From contig DEFJ01000025.1 in NCBI GenBank assembly GCA_002350725.1, positions 77,682-141,681 of the forward strand: a DNA stretch of 64,000 nt, in the 5' to 3' direction. The stretch comes from Cyanobacteria bacterium UBA2855. Lineage in GTDB: Bacteria; Cyanobacteriota; Vampirovibrionia; Gastranaerophilales; Gastranaerophilaceae. Under the pieces are notes generated by a model. The model did no database searches, had not been told where the DNA came from, and saw only the letters and a list, made by a program, of their open reading frames with translations. Shown here piece after piece: positions 44,579 to 52,715 of the stretch (the first letter of the stretch is position 1; each line of letters opens with the position of its first letter). A program made the position numbers and the translations under genes.

Positions 44579-45532
44579 TTAATCTTTCTTCATTATTGAC
44601 CAAATAGTTTCTTCCGTACCGTTTACCATATCATATTTACCTTTTACGGCAACCAGATATCTTGGATCTTTTACAAGTTGATATCTGTTGCGGAAGTTTC
44701 CGTAGCATAATATTTCATTACTTACATTAAATCCTAACAAAGGTTTTAAGTTTTGGTATACGGTATTTACAGTTGTAAGCATTTTGTGAGAGTCTATTGC
44801 CATTCTTGCTTTAACGGATATTTTCTTAGCTTTATATTCAGCTCTTACAATAGCTAAATTATCCCATACTTTATCAATAAATGCATCAACCTTGCCTACA
44901 TTACCGGAAGCGGCAAGGAGAATTTCTCCGTCTTTTGAAAACTTAATTCCCGGTTCATTTTTCATCAATTCATAAAATTTTGAAACTACATCTAATTTTA
45001 TTTGTGTTATTTCTTCAGCAGTCAGAGGTTTGACACCTACACTTTCTTGAATTAAAGATTTTGCTTTAAATTGAATTGCAAAAACAAAATGAGATTGAGC
45101 CATAATATCCTGCTCCATGTTTGTCTTTAATTCCTGATTAAATTCATTTTCCAATCTCTGTTTTTCTTCAACAATTTTCTTTGCAATGTTTCCTTCGTAG
45201 CTTTTGCTTGCCAATCTTATTTGAGACATAAAGAAAGATACAACCATACTAAACAAAATAAATAAAACCTCACGACCGTCTACTGCCGTTTCAGCCTGTT
45301 TTATATTATTTCCGAAAAGAAAAGTAGCAGTTTCTCGTGCCCAGTTAAAGAACGGGTCCATAAACTCCAGAAAATTTGCTTCAAAAATTAATAAAGCTAT
45401 ATGCAAACAACACAAGAAAATCATTATCACAAACAATAATTGTAATCCCATTGCAACATGTCCGATTACTTTATTAATTTTTTGAAAAAGTTCTAAACTC
45501 TTTAAATTTCCTGTAGTAGCTACCATAAACAC
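44579..45532 (-). CDS. Membrane protein with cytoplasmic domain (317 aa)
   Basis: Two hydrophobic segments (about 28-52 and 88-105) are separated by a roughly 35-residue, probably extracytoplasmic loop. A charged helical linker (120-150) and a soluble domain (150-317) follow. The end of the soluble domain (F-R-N-R-Y-Q-L-V, then V-A-V-K-G-K-Y-D-M-V-N-G) loosely recalls the C-terminal part of class III nucleotide cyclase domains. However, I see no catalytic Asp or Arg set, so this is only a hint. It is 4 bp after panC on the same strand, presumably co-transcribed. The family is not recognised. Confidence 0.6.
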   Translation of the reverse strand: MFMVATTGNLKSLELFQKINKVIGHVAMGLQLLFVIMIFLCCLHIALLIFEANFLEFMDPFFNWARETATFLFGNNIKQAETAVDGREVLFILFSMVVSFFMSQIRLASKSYEGNIAKKIVEEKQRLENEFNQELKTNMEQDIMAQSHFVFAIQFKAKSLIQESVGVKPLTAEEITQIKLDVVSKFYELMKNEPGIKFSKDGEILLAASGNVGKVDAFIDKVWDNLAIVRAEYKAKKISVKARMAIDSHKMLTTVNTVYQNLKPLLGFNVSNEILCYGNFRNRYQLVKDPRYLVAVKGKYDMVNGTEETIWSIMKKD

Positions 45533-45536
45533 CCTC

Positions 45537-46391
45537 TTATCTTAATTCAATATTATCAATTAATCTTACATCTTCTACTCTAGCTGCTATAAACACTACC
45601 GTATTATCATCAGCAGTAGTTTTCTCTTCAAGAGTATCCTTATCTCTAAATTCCAAATATTCTAAAGAATGATTTTCATTTAGGAAAGAGTATGCGGTTT
45701 CGCCTAAGGCTTTTACATCAACCACTCCCTTATTATAACATGCCTTTATATTAAATAAAAGTTTACTCAGAGCAAGAGCATTAATTTTACCCTGTTCTGT
45801 CAAATATTTATTTCTTGAACTCAGTGCCAATCCACTCTCTTCGCGGACAATCGGACAAGGAATAATTTCAACAGGCATATTCAAATCGTGAACCATTTTT
45901 TTAAGAATTATTAACTGTTGCATATCTTTTTTACCGAAAAACGCAAAATCAGGTTGGACAATGTTAAACAATTTATTAACTACGGTACAAACTCCGTCAA
46001 AATGCCCTACTCTGGACTTTCCGCATAATTTATCCGTATAAAAATACGGTGGAATTACATAGGTTAAAAAATCATTTGACAAAATATGACCCTCTCCGTA
46101 CATTTCTTTTGGGCTTGGAGCAAAAACTATATCCGCACCAACTTCGTCACACAGCTTGTTATCTGCATCGAGAGTTCTGGGGTATTTGTCCAAATCCTCT
46201 CCCGGGCAAAATTGTATCGGGTTTACGAATACAGAAACCACGGTTTTATCACATTTTTCTACACTTTTTTCTATAAGGCTTTTGTGACCGTTGTGTAATG
46301 CACCCATTGTAGGCACTAAACCAACACTCAAACCTTGTTTTTTCCATTCTTTAATTTGTTCTCTGACTTCTTTTATTGTATGTAATAACAT
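45537..46391 (-). CDS. panC: Pantothenate synthetase (pantoate-beta-alanine ligase)
   Basis: It condenses pantoate with beta-alanine using ATP, the last step to pantothenate. The 284-residue chain has the P-T-M-G-A-L-H-N-G-H motif near residue 28 (HIGH-like). F-V-N-P-I-Q-F, G-K-K-D-x-Q-Q and the S-S-R-N-x-Y-L (KMSKS-like) motif follow. Its promoter is at 46419-46447, with GAAGAGGG as ribosome site. panB lies about 1 kb away on the same strand with an unrelated gene between. panD is not present. Confidence 0.96.
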   Translation of the reverse strand: MLLHTIKEVREQIKEWKKQGLSVGLVPTMGALHNGHKSLIEKSVEKCDKTVVSVFVNPIQFCPGEDLDKYPRTLDADNKLCDEVGADIVFAPSPKEMYGEGHILSNDFLTYVIPPYFYTDKLCGKSRVGHFDGVCTVVNKLFNIVQPDFAFFGKKDMQQLIILKKMVHDLNMPVEIIPCPIVREESGLALSSRNKYLTEQGKINALALSKLLFNIKACYNKGVVDVKALGETAYSFLNENHSLEYLEFRDKDTLEEKTTADDNTVVFIAARVEDVRLIDNIELR

Positions 46392-46418
46392 TTTTATACC
46401 CTCTTCTTTTATAATCTA

Positions 46419-46447
46419 AGTATAATTTGAATACGAACAGTTGTAAA
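46419..46447 (-). promoter_or_regulatory. Promoter of panC
   Basis: TTTACA (46442-46447), 17 nt, TATACT (46419-46424) on the reverse strand, about 28 nt upstream of the start. Confidence 0.65.
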
Positions 46448-46547
46448 TAGTTCATAAATCTTCATATACAGTACATTAAAAAGCAAAATAATTTATATAT
46501 TCGTTTTATTATATGTAGTGTGGAAATTTTAATTTTGTAGGTGAAAA

Positions 46548-47186
46548 ATGTCTATTAAAGTAAATGAAATCAGTAATTTAAGCCAATATAATCAAAATAC
46601 TCAAAAAGTATCTTTCAAAGCAAATGAAGCTCCGATTGACACTGAACAAAAGTCGGATACATTTGAAAAAGAGGGTTTATCAACCGAAGCAAAAATAGGA
46701 ATAGGCGTAGGCGCATTGCTGGGACTTGTTGCGCTGGGACTTGGCATAAAAAAAGGACTAAACGTAAGAGCAACTAACAAAGCGGCAAGAGAAGCTGCGG
46801 AAAAAGCGACTAAGGAAGCTGCTGAAGCGCTTGGAATTAAAGATGTTAAAGCTTATAAGAATCTGAAAAATATTTTCGGAGAAAATATTACTAAAGTTGA
46901 TGAAATTGGGGATGAAGCTATAATTCAAAAGTCAAAAGAACTAGTTAAAAAATTCGGACTTGAAGGAACAGATGGTTCAATTGCTGTAATGGATACAAAG
47001 GTTACAAAAGAATATTTATTAGATAAATGCAAATTAAAAGATAGCCTACCGGAAAATCTTATTACACTTGCTGTTAATGATGAAAAAAATGAATGCAAAC
47101 ATATTGAATTAATTATCGCTGATAAATTAGATGAATCATTAAATAATCTGTTTAAGAATTCAAAAGGATTGGTTATATTGAAATAA
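46548..47186 (+). CDS. Small single-helix membrane protein (212 aa)
   Basis: AGGTG precedes the ATG. The N-terminus carries K-V-S-F-K-A-N followed by D-T-F-E-K-E, a pattern I associate with a family of small proteins in gut Gastranaerophilales. One strongly hydrophobic Gly/Ala-rich helix spans about 49-68. An Ala/Glu/Lys-rich helical segment and a soluble alpha/beta domain of about 110 residues follow. There is no signal-peptide-like start. The function is unknown. It sits divergently between panC and panB. Confidence 0.65.
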   Translation: MSIKVNEISNLSQYNQNTQKVSFKANEAPIDTEQKSDTFEKEGLSTEAKIGIGVGALLGLVALGLGIKKGLNVRATNKAAREAAEKATKEAAEALGIKDVKAYKNLKNIFGENITKVDEIGDEAIIQKSKELVKKFGLEGTDGSIAVMDTKVTKEYLLDKCKLKDSLPENLITLAVNDEKNECKHIELIIADKLDESLNNLFKNSKGLVILK

Positions 47187-47282
47187 TAGCTCTGTAGCTC
47201 TGTAGGGGTGAAATTCTACACAATAATGAATAACATCCAATCCGAATTTGTAAATTCGCAAAACACATTAACAAATTCTTCT

Positions 47283-47300
47283 TTCCCCGTGAGGGGAAGG
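47283..47300. repeat. Second copy of the CCCCGTGAGGGG repeat
   Basis: TTCCCCGTGAGGGGAAGG is identical to 526-543. It lies in a gene-free gap (47187-47389) that otherwise shows only AT-rich sequence and a short GAG-rich hairpin. Confidence 0.6.
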
Positions 47301-47389
47301 TATTCATAAAATCTCTCCTTGAAGAGAAAAGGATTTCAATTTGAGGCGACAGCCGAAAATTAGAAATTCAAGAGAGGGTAATGATACAA

Positions 47390-48190
47390 TTAAAATATCT
47401 CGTTTTCTGACGGGAATTTACCTGCTTTAACGTCATCATTATATTGCTTTGCGCATTCATATATGAGTTTACCCATATCGCCGTATTTTCTTGCAAATTT
47501 CGGCTTAAATTCCGGATATTTTCCAAAAACATCATCCGATACAAGCACTTGAGCATCACAATATCCGCCTGCCCCACAGGAAATTGTCGGAACTGTTATA
47601 TTTTCTGTTATATATTTTGCGCTCTCTTCAGGAACCATCTCAAGAACAATTGAAAATACTCCCGCTTTTTCCAAATTCTTTGCCTGACGAATTATCTCAT
47701 CTGCAGCCTCTTTTGTTTTACCCTGAATTTTATAACCGCCTAATTGGTTTAAAAATTGAGGAGTAAAACCTAAATGCCCCATTACAGGAATTCCGACAGA
47801 AGTTAAGCGCTCAATTACGGATACGATATAATCGCTGCCACCTTCGATTTTTACCCCGTTTGCGCCTGCCCTAATCATTCTACCGCAATTTTTTACGGCA
47901 TCTTCAATACTTGTGTGATAACTCAAAAACGGCATATCGGTAACTACAAAAGCTCGACTTGCACCTTTTGCTACAGCACGAGTAAATATCTCCATCTCAT
48001 CAGCACCAATAGCATTTGTATTTTCATAACCCAAAGCAACCATTGCAAGACTATCACCAATTAAAATTATATCAACTCCCGCTTCATCAATGTATTTAGA
48101 AGTATAACAATCATATGCTGTCAGTACGGAAAACTTTTCTCCATTAGCTTTATAATTTTTTATGGTACTTAAAGTTATTTTTTTTGTCAT
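47390..48190 (-). CDS. panB: Ketopantoate hydroxymethyltransferase
   Basis: It transfers a hydroxymethyl group from methylenetetrahydrofolate to 2-oxoisovalerate, the first committed step to pantothenate. The ATG at 48190 (266 aa, AAGG 9 nt upstream) is chosen over a frame extending to 48259 inside the upstream gene. Signatures are L-T-A-Y-D, the metal-binding G-D-S-L-A-M-V, G-V-K-I-E-G-G, M-G-H-L-G and the P-E-E general-base region. It follows the YvcK-like gene by 11 bp. Its substrate links to branched-chain metabolism (ilvE at 34.9 kb). Confidence 0.96.
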   Translation of the reverse strand: MTKKITLSTIKNYKANGEKFSVLTAYDCYTSKYIDEAGVDIILIGDSLAMVALGYENTNAIGADEMEIFTRAVAKGASRAFVVTDMPFLSYHTSIEDAVKNCGRMIRAGANGVKIEGGSDYIVSVIERLTSVGIPVMGHLGFTPQFLNQLGGYKIQGKTKEAADEIIRQAKNLEKAGVFSIVLEMVPEESAKYITENITVPTISCGAGGYCDAQVLVSDDVFGKYPEFKPKFARKYGDMGKLIYECAKQYNDDVKAGKFPSENEIF

Positions 48191-48201
48191 AATAAAATAC
48201 C

Positions 48202-49539
48202 TTAGTGATGTTTTGAAAATAATGCAGGTTTTGAATTTTTTATTTCTTTTCTGAACCAATAATATATCGCTCTTGCAACACGATGAGAACTGTGTCTTAC
48301 AAGACCTTCTTTGCTATCTTCGATTAACTTTTTAGGAAAAATCTTAACGCCAAGCTTTTTGATATTATCAGTATCGATTTTTACGGGATAAGAGTGAGCC
48401 ATTTTGTATTTATCCGCTAAATTTGACGGAAGTGAATCATTTACAAGCACTGCATCAATAATTTTTCTGCTATTTGCATGCTGCATTAAAGCCTGAATAT
48501 GATCAGAAACGGCATAGCCGTCAGTTTCTCCCGGTTGAGTCATTATGTTACACACGTATATCTTTTTAGCAGAAGATGCAACAACCTCTTTGGAAATTTC
48601 TTCTATAAGCAAATTAGGAATAACACTTGTATATAAGCTGCCGGGACCCATAATAATTAAGTCTGCACTTCTTATTGCAAATATTACTTCTTCTAACGCT
48701 TTACAGTTGCTTGGGTCAGTAAATAATCGTTTAATTTTACCATTTGCCTCAGGAATATTAGATTCGCCTTTAATAATACGTCCGTCTTCCATTTCTGCAA
48801 CCAGTTTCATATCATCCAATGTTGACGGTAAAACTCTTCCTCTGATTGATAATACGTTTGAAGATTCTTTTACGGCTCTGACCATATCACCCGTGATTGC
48901 ACAAAGAGCCGTTAAAAACAGGTTGCCAAAACTGTGACCTTCCAAACCCTCACCTGATTTAAAACGATACTGGAACAATTTTGTAACCAAATCCTCGTCA
49001 TCAGCTAAAGCTGCAATACAATTTCGTATATCACCGGGAGGTAAAACACCCATTTCTTCACGTAATCTGCCTGAACTACCACCGTCATCACCGACAGTAA
49101 CAACTGCGGTAATATTATTGGTAATGTGTTTAATACCTTTCAGCAACATTGAAAGACCCGTTCCGCCGCCTATTGCAACTATTTTAGGTCCACGGTTAAG
49201 CTTTCTTCTGCGATATAGCGCCTCTAAGATTGTTTCATTGTCTTTTCCGTTATTTAAGTCCAATATTGACAAATTCGTTTTCTGCCATCCCTTGAAAAAC
49301 AAGGCTGCACCAAACATTACAATTGCAAACGCAATCCATTCCGTTGAAACTTTTGATGCGAATTTTTTAACAAATTCCATCAGGTAAAAAATTGGTCTGA
49401 TATCACATAAGATTAATAATCCTATCGCCATAAATACAGCTCCAAAGAATATTAATATAAACCATCTTTTTACTTGTAATCCGGGGATTAACCATCCTGC
49501 CTCTTTCGGCATCTTCATATTATCCGTAAATTTACTCAT
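48202..49539 (-). CDS. yvcK: YvcK-like (CofD-fold) protein with membrane anchor (445 aa)
   Basis: Two hydrophobic helices in the first 90 residues precede a CofD-like Rossmann domain: I-G-G-G-T-G-L-S, V-G-D-D-G-G-S-S-G-R-L-R and P-P-G-D-I-R-N-C. F-G-N-L is followed by G-P-G-S-L-Y-T-S-V. YvcK binds UDP-sugars and links carbon metabolism to cell-wall synthesis in Firmicutes and Actinobacteria. The anchored form is seen in other diderm lineages. The start at 49539 (after GGGATAAAGAG) is preferred over 49578. It is co-directional with panB and the pxpA-like gene, with short gaps. Confidence 0.9.
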   Translation of the reverse strand: MSKFTDNMKMPKEAGWLIPGLQVKRWFILIFFGAVFMAIGLLILCDIRPIFYLMEFVKKFASKVSTEWIAFAIVMFGAALFFKGWQKTNLSILDLNNGKDNETILEALYRRRKLNRGPKIVAIGGGTGLSMLLKGIKHITNNITAVVTVGDDGGSSGRLREEMGVLPPGDIRNCIAALADDEDLVTKLFQYRFKSGEGLEGHSFGNLFLTALCAITGDMVRAVKESSNVLSIRGRVLPSTLDDMKLVAEMEDGRIIKGESNIPEANGKIKRLFTDPSNCKALEEVIFAIRSADLIIMGPGSLYTSVIPNLLIEEISKEVVASSAKKIYVCNIMTQPGETDGYAVSDHIQALMQHANSRKIIDAVLVNDSLPSNLADKYKMAHSYPVKIDTDNIKKLGVKIFPKKLIEDSKEGLVRHSSHRVARAIYYWFRKEIKNSKPALFSKHH

Positions 49540-49553
49540 TCTCTTTATCCCAA

Positions 49554-50348
49554 TTATTCTACCCAACCGGAGTTGCACGCATTTTTGTAATTAACAGGGA
49601 CAGGAACAATTAAATCCTTTGCCTGTTTTATTAAAGCACCTGCATTTGATATTTTATTTGAAAAGTGTATTGTATCAGCTTCTATAGTAGTTCGTCCGCC
49701 GGCGACATTATCTATTTGAGAAGTTGCAAGAAGATTTTTTAATCTGTTCAACGAACCGAAAATATTTTCAACATCAGGTCTTGAAAAGTCAATTGTTCCA
49801 TCAACATTATAATTCTTTTCAAGATAAATCTCTTGCGCTATCGGGAGATTTACATATTCTCCGACTTTGCGTGTAACTTCACCTGATGCCCCATAGTAAA
49901 CCAACCACTGCGAACATTTCTTGATAGCTTTTGCAATCGCACACGCAAAACTAAAATCTTCAGCAGCCTGTCTGTACATTGCACCATGCGGTCTGACGTG
50001 CTCAATTTCCAATTTATAAGTTTTTGCAAAAGACATCAATGCACCGACCTGATACACAACAAGAGCCTCTATTTCATCTTCGCTCAATTGCATATGACGA
50101 TAACCGAAACCCTGAATATCATGAAAACCTATGTGAGCACCCACAACAACATTTTTTTCTTTTGCTTTTAACAAAGCCTCACGAATAGACATCGGATCTC
50201 CTGCATGAAATCCGCAAGATATATTTACGGAACTTGCATAATCCAACAATGAATATTCCGCATTGTTTTTGTATACACCGAAACTCTGCGCTAAATCTAT
50301 ATTAAAATCAATATTTTCTATCTTTCTTCTCTCAATAGCCTGTTGCAT
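49554..50348 (-). CDS. LamB/YcsF family protein (PxpA-like, 264 aa)
   Basis: The family's D-(L/I)-N-x-D start appears as D-F-N-I-D-L-A-Q-S-F-G. N-I-S-C-G-F-H-A-G-D-P, V-G-A-H-I-G-F-H-D and H-V-R-P-H-G-A-M-Y are clear. PxpA is the A subunit of 5-oxoprolinase with PxpB and PxpC. Those are absent here, and family residues are altered (G-Y-R-H instead of G-R-R, G-T-I-D near the C-terminus). So the reaction may differ. AGGGAAA precedes the ATG. It is upstream of the YvcK-like gene by 14 bp. Confidence 0.8.
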   Translation of the reverse strand: MQQAIERRKIENIDFNIDLAQSFGVYKNNAEYSLLDYASSVNISCGFHAGDPMSIREALLKAKEKNVVVGAHIGFHDIQGFGYRHMQLSEDEIEALVVYQVGALMSFAKTYKLEIEHVRPHGAMYRQAAEDFSFACAIAKAIKKCSQWLVYYGASGEVTRKVGEYVNLPIAQEIYLEKNYNVDGTIDFSRPDVENIFGSLNRLKNLLATSQIDNVAGGRTTIEADTIHFSNKISNAGALIKQAKDLIVPVPVNYKNACNSGWVE

Positions 50349-50455
50349 AAAATTTCCCTATTCTGTCCGCATTAATACAAAGGACATTTATTACTATAAG
50401 ATTATACTTCCAAAATTTTTTTATGGAAGTATCTTTACAAAAGTTTTATCTGTTT

Positions 50456-51205
50456 TTACATTATATTTTCCAAACCGTATATAAATTCATCATGTTCGGA
50501 TATATGTTTGATTGCGAGCATAACACCGCCCATGTAGCATTTTCTGTCAATTGAATCATGTCTGATTTTCAAAATTTGACCGTCAGAACCGAATAACACC
50601 TCCTGAGAAGCTACGTATCCCGGCATTCTGACAGAATGTACATGAATATTATTGTATGAAATTCCCCCTCTTGAACCTTGAATAGTTTCTTTTTCCGGAC
50701 AATTACCTTTTGTAAAATCTTCATTTTCCTCAGACATCATCAATGCTGTTTTTATTGAAGTTCCTGATGGTGCATCTTTCTTTTGGTTGTGATGAAGTTC
50801 GATAATTTCTGCATTATCAAAATATTTCGAAGCCAACTTTGCGAATTTCATCATTAAAACAGCTCCTGTTGAAAAGTTTGGAGCAATCAAACAGCCTAAA
50901 CCCTTTTCAACAGATAATTTTTTTAAATAGGAGATTTCCTCATCCTTTAAGCCTGTTGTTCCAATGACAGGTTTTATCCCGTTATTCAAACAATATTTAG
51001 CATTTTCAAAAATCGATGCCGGTTGTGTAAAATCAACCAATATATCTATTTTTACGGCATTTTTAGCTTCTTCAATTGTTTTAAATGTGTCATTACCTGC
51101 AATATCAATTCGTGCAACAAGCTCTGTTTCATTACAATTTTCAACCGCAGAACATACCTCTTTACCCATCTTACCTAATGCACCGCATACTGCAACCCTA
51201 ATCAT
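50456..51205 (-). CDS. dapB: 4-hydroxy-tetrahydrodipicolinate reductase
   Basis: This is the NAD(P)H-dependent step of the lysine/diaminopimelate pathway, feeding peptidoglycan. N-terminal V-C-G-A-L-G-K-M-G-K is the nucleotide fold. D-F-T-Q-P and G-T-T-G-L are conserved. The catalytic E-L-H-H-N-Q-K-K-D-A-P-S-G-T carries the His-His-Lys set. It has 249 residues. GAGAGG precedes the ATG. No other dap gene is nearby. Confidence 0.96.
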   Translation of the reverse strand: MIRVAVCGALGKMGKEVCSAVENCNETELVARIDIAGNDTFKTIEEAKNAVKIDILVDFTQPASIFENAKYCLNNGIKPVIGTTGLKDEEISYLKKLSVEKGLGCLIAPNFSTGAVLMMKFAKLASKYFDNAEIIELHHNQKKDAPSGTSIKTALMMSEENEDFTKGNCPEKETIQGSRGGISYNNIHVHSVRMPGYVASQEVLFGSDGQILKIRHDSIDRKCYMGGVMLAIKHISEHDEFIYGLENIM

Positions 51206-51396
51206 ATATAATCCTCTCTACAATTATTAACAATACAATTTTATCATAAATATTTTAAATAATATAAAAATCTGCATATTTATATGCTTGCAAGCAAAAA
51301 AATAAATATGTAGGTTGTAATTAATATACCAACAATAAATCTGCATATGCAAAACTTTCTGAACGCGAAACAAATCCATTACAGAGATTTTGCGTA

Positions 51397-51702
51397 TTAT
51401 GATGCTTTTAAATCCAAACTAAGTGTATAACCCAGTCCGTCTAAAATTTTTGATATTGTGGGTAAAGTAGGAGCTTTAGTTTTACCATGCAATATATCAA
51501 CAAGGTTTGCTCTGTGCATACCGATTTGCTCTGCAAATTCTTTTACTGTTGTTCTTGCTTTTATAACTTGCTCTAATGCACGATAAAATGCACAGTAATC
51601 TCCGTCTTCTGCATAGGCTAATATGCTTTCTTTTAAATACATTTGTTGAAATTCACTGTCTTGTAATCTTTGGTTTATATAATCTTCATGTTTAATTGTC
51701 AT
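51397..51702 (-). CDS. HigA-type XRE antitoxin (101 aa)
   Basis: The helix-turn-helix lies in the C-terminal half (V-K-E-F-A-E-Q-I-G-M-H-R-A-N-L-V-D-I-L), as in HigA-like antidotes. The N-terminal half is helical and acidic. The ATG at 51702 is chosen because AGAAAGGA lies 9 nt upstream; an ATG at 51711 abuts that site. It overlaps the 3' end of the upstream toxin gene, the higB-higA order. It is intact although its partner is broken, so it may now act as a plain repressor on the 52055-52070 palindrome. Confidence 0.85.
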   Translation of the reverse strand: MTIKHEDYINQRLQDSEFQQMYLKESILAYAEDGDYCAFYRALEQVIKARTTVKEFAEQIGMHRANLVDILHGKTKAPTLPTISKILDGLGYTLSLDLKAS

Positions 51703-52027
51703 TTTTATCATTCCTTTCTAAATAGTCTTGATAATATTCATTAGCTTTCTTTATTGTCTGTTTTTGGTTTGATTTATCACTACCTGCCACAATTAAAATA
51801 ATTACATCATCAAGTTCTTTAAAATATATTCTGTAACCACTGCCAAAGTGTAGCCTTAATTCGGAAAGTTTACTATTTTGTAACGGTTTCCAATCACCCT
51901 TGTTGCCTTCCTCTAATCTATCAAGCCTGGTTAAAACTTTAACTTGATAGACAGGACTTAGTTCTTCAAGTCATTCGGTATATGGACACATGCCACTTTC
52001 AGTTGTGTAATATTCTAACTGTTTCAT
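51692..52027 (-). pseudogene. HigB/RelE-type toxin gene interrupted by TGA
   Basis: Translation from the ATG at 52027 gives a 111-residue frame with the Gp49/HigB-like killer pattern: P-Y-T-E-(stop)-L-E-E-L-S, L-T-R-L-D-R-L-E-E-G-N-K-G-D, L-S-E-L-R-L-H-F-G-S-G-Y-R-I-Y-F and I-V-A-G-S-D-K-S-N-Q-K-Q. The only lesion is a TGA at codon 19 (51971-51973). The family normally has Trp there, so one G-to-A change (TGG to TGA) explains it. Everything downstream, including the overlap with higA, is preserved, so the lesion looks recent. Confidence 0.85.
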
Positions 52028-52033
52028 AATTGT

Positions 52034-52070
52034 AGTGTAGCAAATTTACCACACAAAGTCAATTGACTTT
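52034..52070 (-). promoter_or_regulatory. higBA promoter with palindromic operator
   Basis: On the reverse strand TTGACT (52057-52062), 17 nt and TACACT (52034-52039) end 6 nt before the toxin ATG. A perfect 16-bp palindrome AAAGTCAATTGACTTT (52055-52070) covers the -35 box, a fitting HigA operator. Confidence 0.75.
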
Positions 52071-52177
52071 ATTTAGATTTGTAACAAAAAAGCAATTTTT
52101 AGTTTGTTTATACTTTATGCATATATGTAGAAGTAATGTAATAGTGTGTATGTACATGTGAGGCAGGTGAAATTTAG

Positions 52178-52714
52178 ATGAACATTACAGGCGAAACCGG
52201 TATATATAACTCATCTACAAGAGAAGGCTATGCGAAAAACACAGCCTATAATGTTATGCAACATGACAAACAAGTCAAATCAAGTAATAGTAAAAATCTT
52301 GATGAGATTGAATTTGAGAACATAAGATACTCTATGTTACAACAAGCAACTAAAGATGAATACATTAAAGACGCAAAAATTTATGCAGATGAAAGCATAA
52401 AGGCTCTATCTGATAAAGGTAAAGTATCAAAAGAGGACTTTATACCTAAAGATGCTATCCCTGCTATGCGAGAAATGCTTACTAAATTCTTTAATGTAAT
52501 AGACTTGAATAATGACGGATACATCGACACTAATGAGAATACAGCACATGTTATGGTGATGGATTGTGCAAAAATCTCTGACGATTTAAAAACTGTGACA
52601 ATGGAAACCCCGGACGGTGTAATTGATAGTCATAATAAAAAGAATATAGACAGGTACATATTAGAAAGTCCTGAACAAGCTCAACAATTACTAAAAGAAC
52701 AAAATATTGAGTAA
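52178..52714 (+). CDS. EF-hand protein (178 aa)
   Basis: One canonical calcium-binding loop, D-L-N-N-D-G-Y-I-D-T-N-E, lies at residues 109-120 with all coordinating positions (1, 3, 5, 9, 12) filled. Degenerate EF-like segments occur at about 79-88 (D-K-G-K-V-S-K-E-D-F) and 145-152 (P-D-G-V-I-D). The N-terminal 45 residues are polar. There is no signal peptide. AGGTG precedes the ATG. The next gene starts one base after its stop, so the two form an operon. A calcium-dependent partner role is inferred from pairing only. Confidence 0.8.
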   Translation: MNITGETGIYNSSTREGYAKNTAYNVMQHDKQVKSSNSKNLDEIEFENIRYSMLQQATKDEYIKDAKIYADESIKALSDKGKVSKEDFIPKDAIPAMREMLTKFFNVIDLNNDGYIDTNENTAHVMVMDCAKISDDLKTVTMETPDGVIDSHNKKNIDRYILESPEQAQQLLKEQNIE

Positions 52715-52715
52715 A

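Noticed and set aside
51971..51973. TGA read as tryptophan (alternative code) to rescue the toxin.
   Set aside because: Long genes stay open under the standard code and the Trp codons checked are TGG, so reassignment is not supported.
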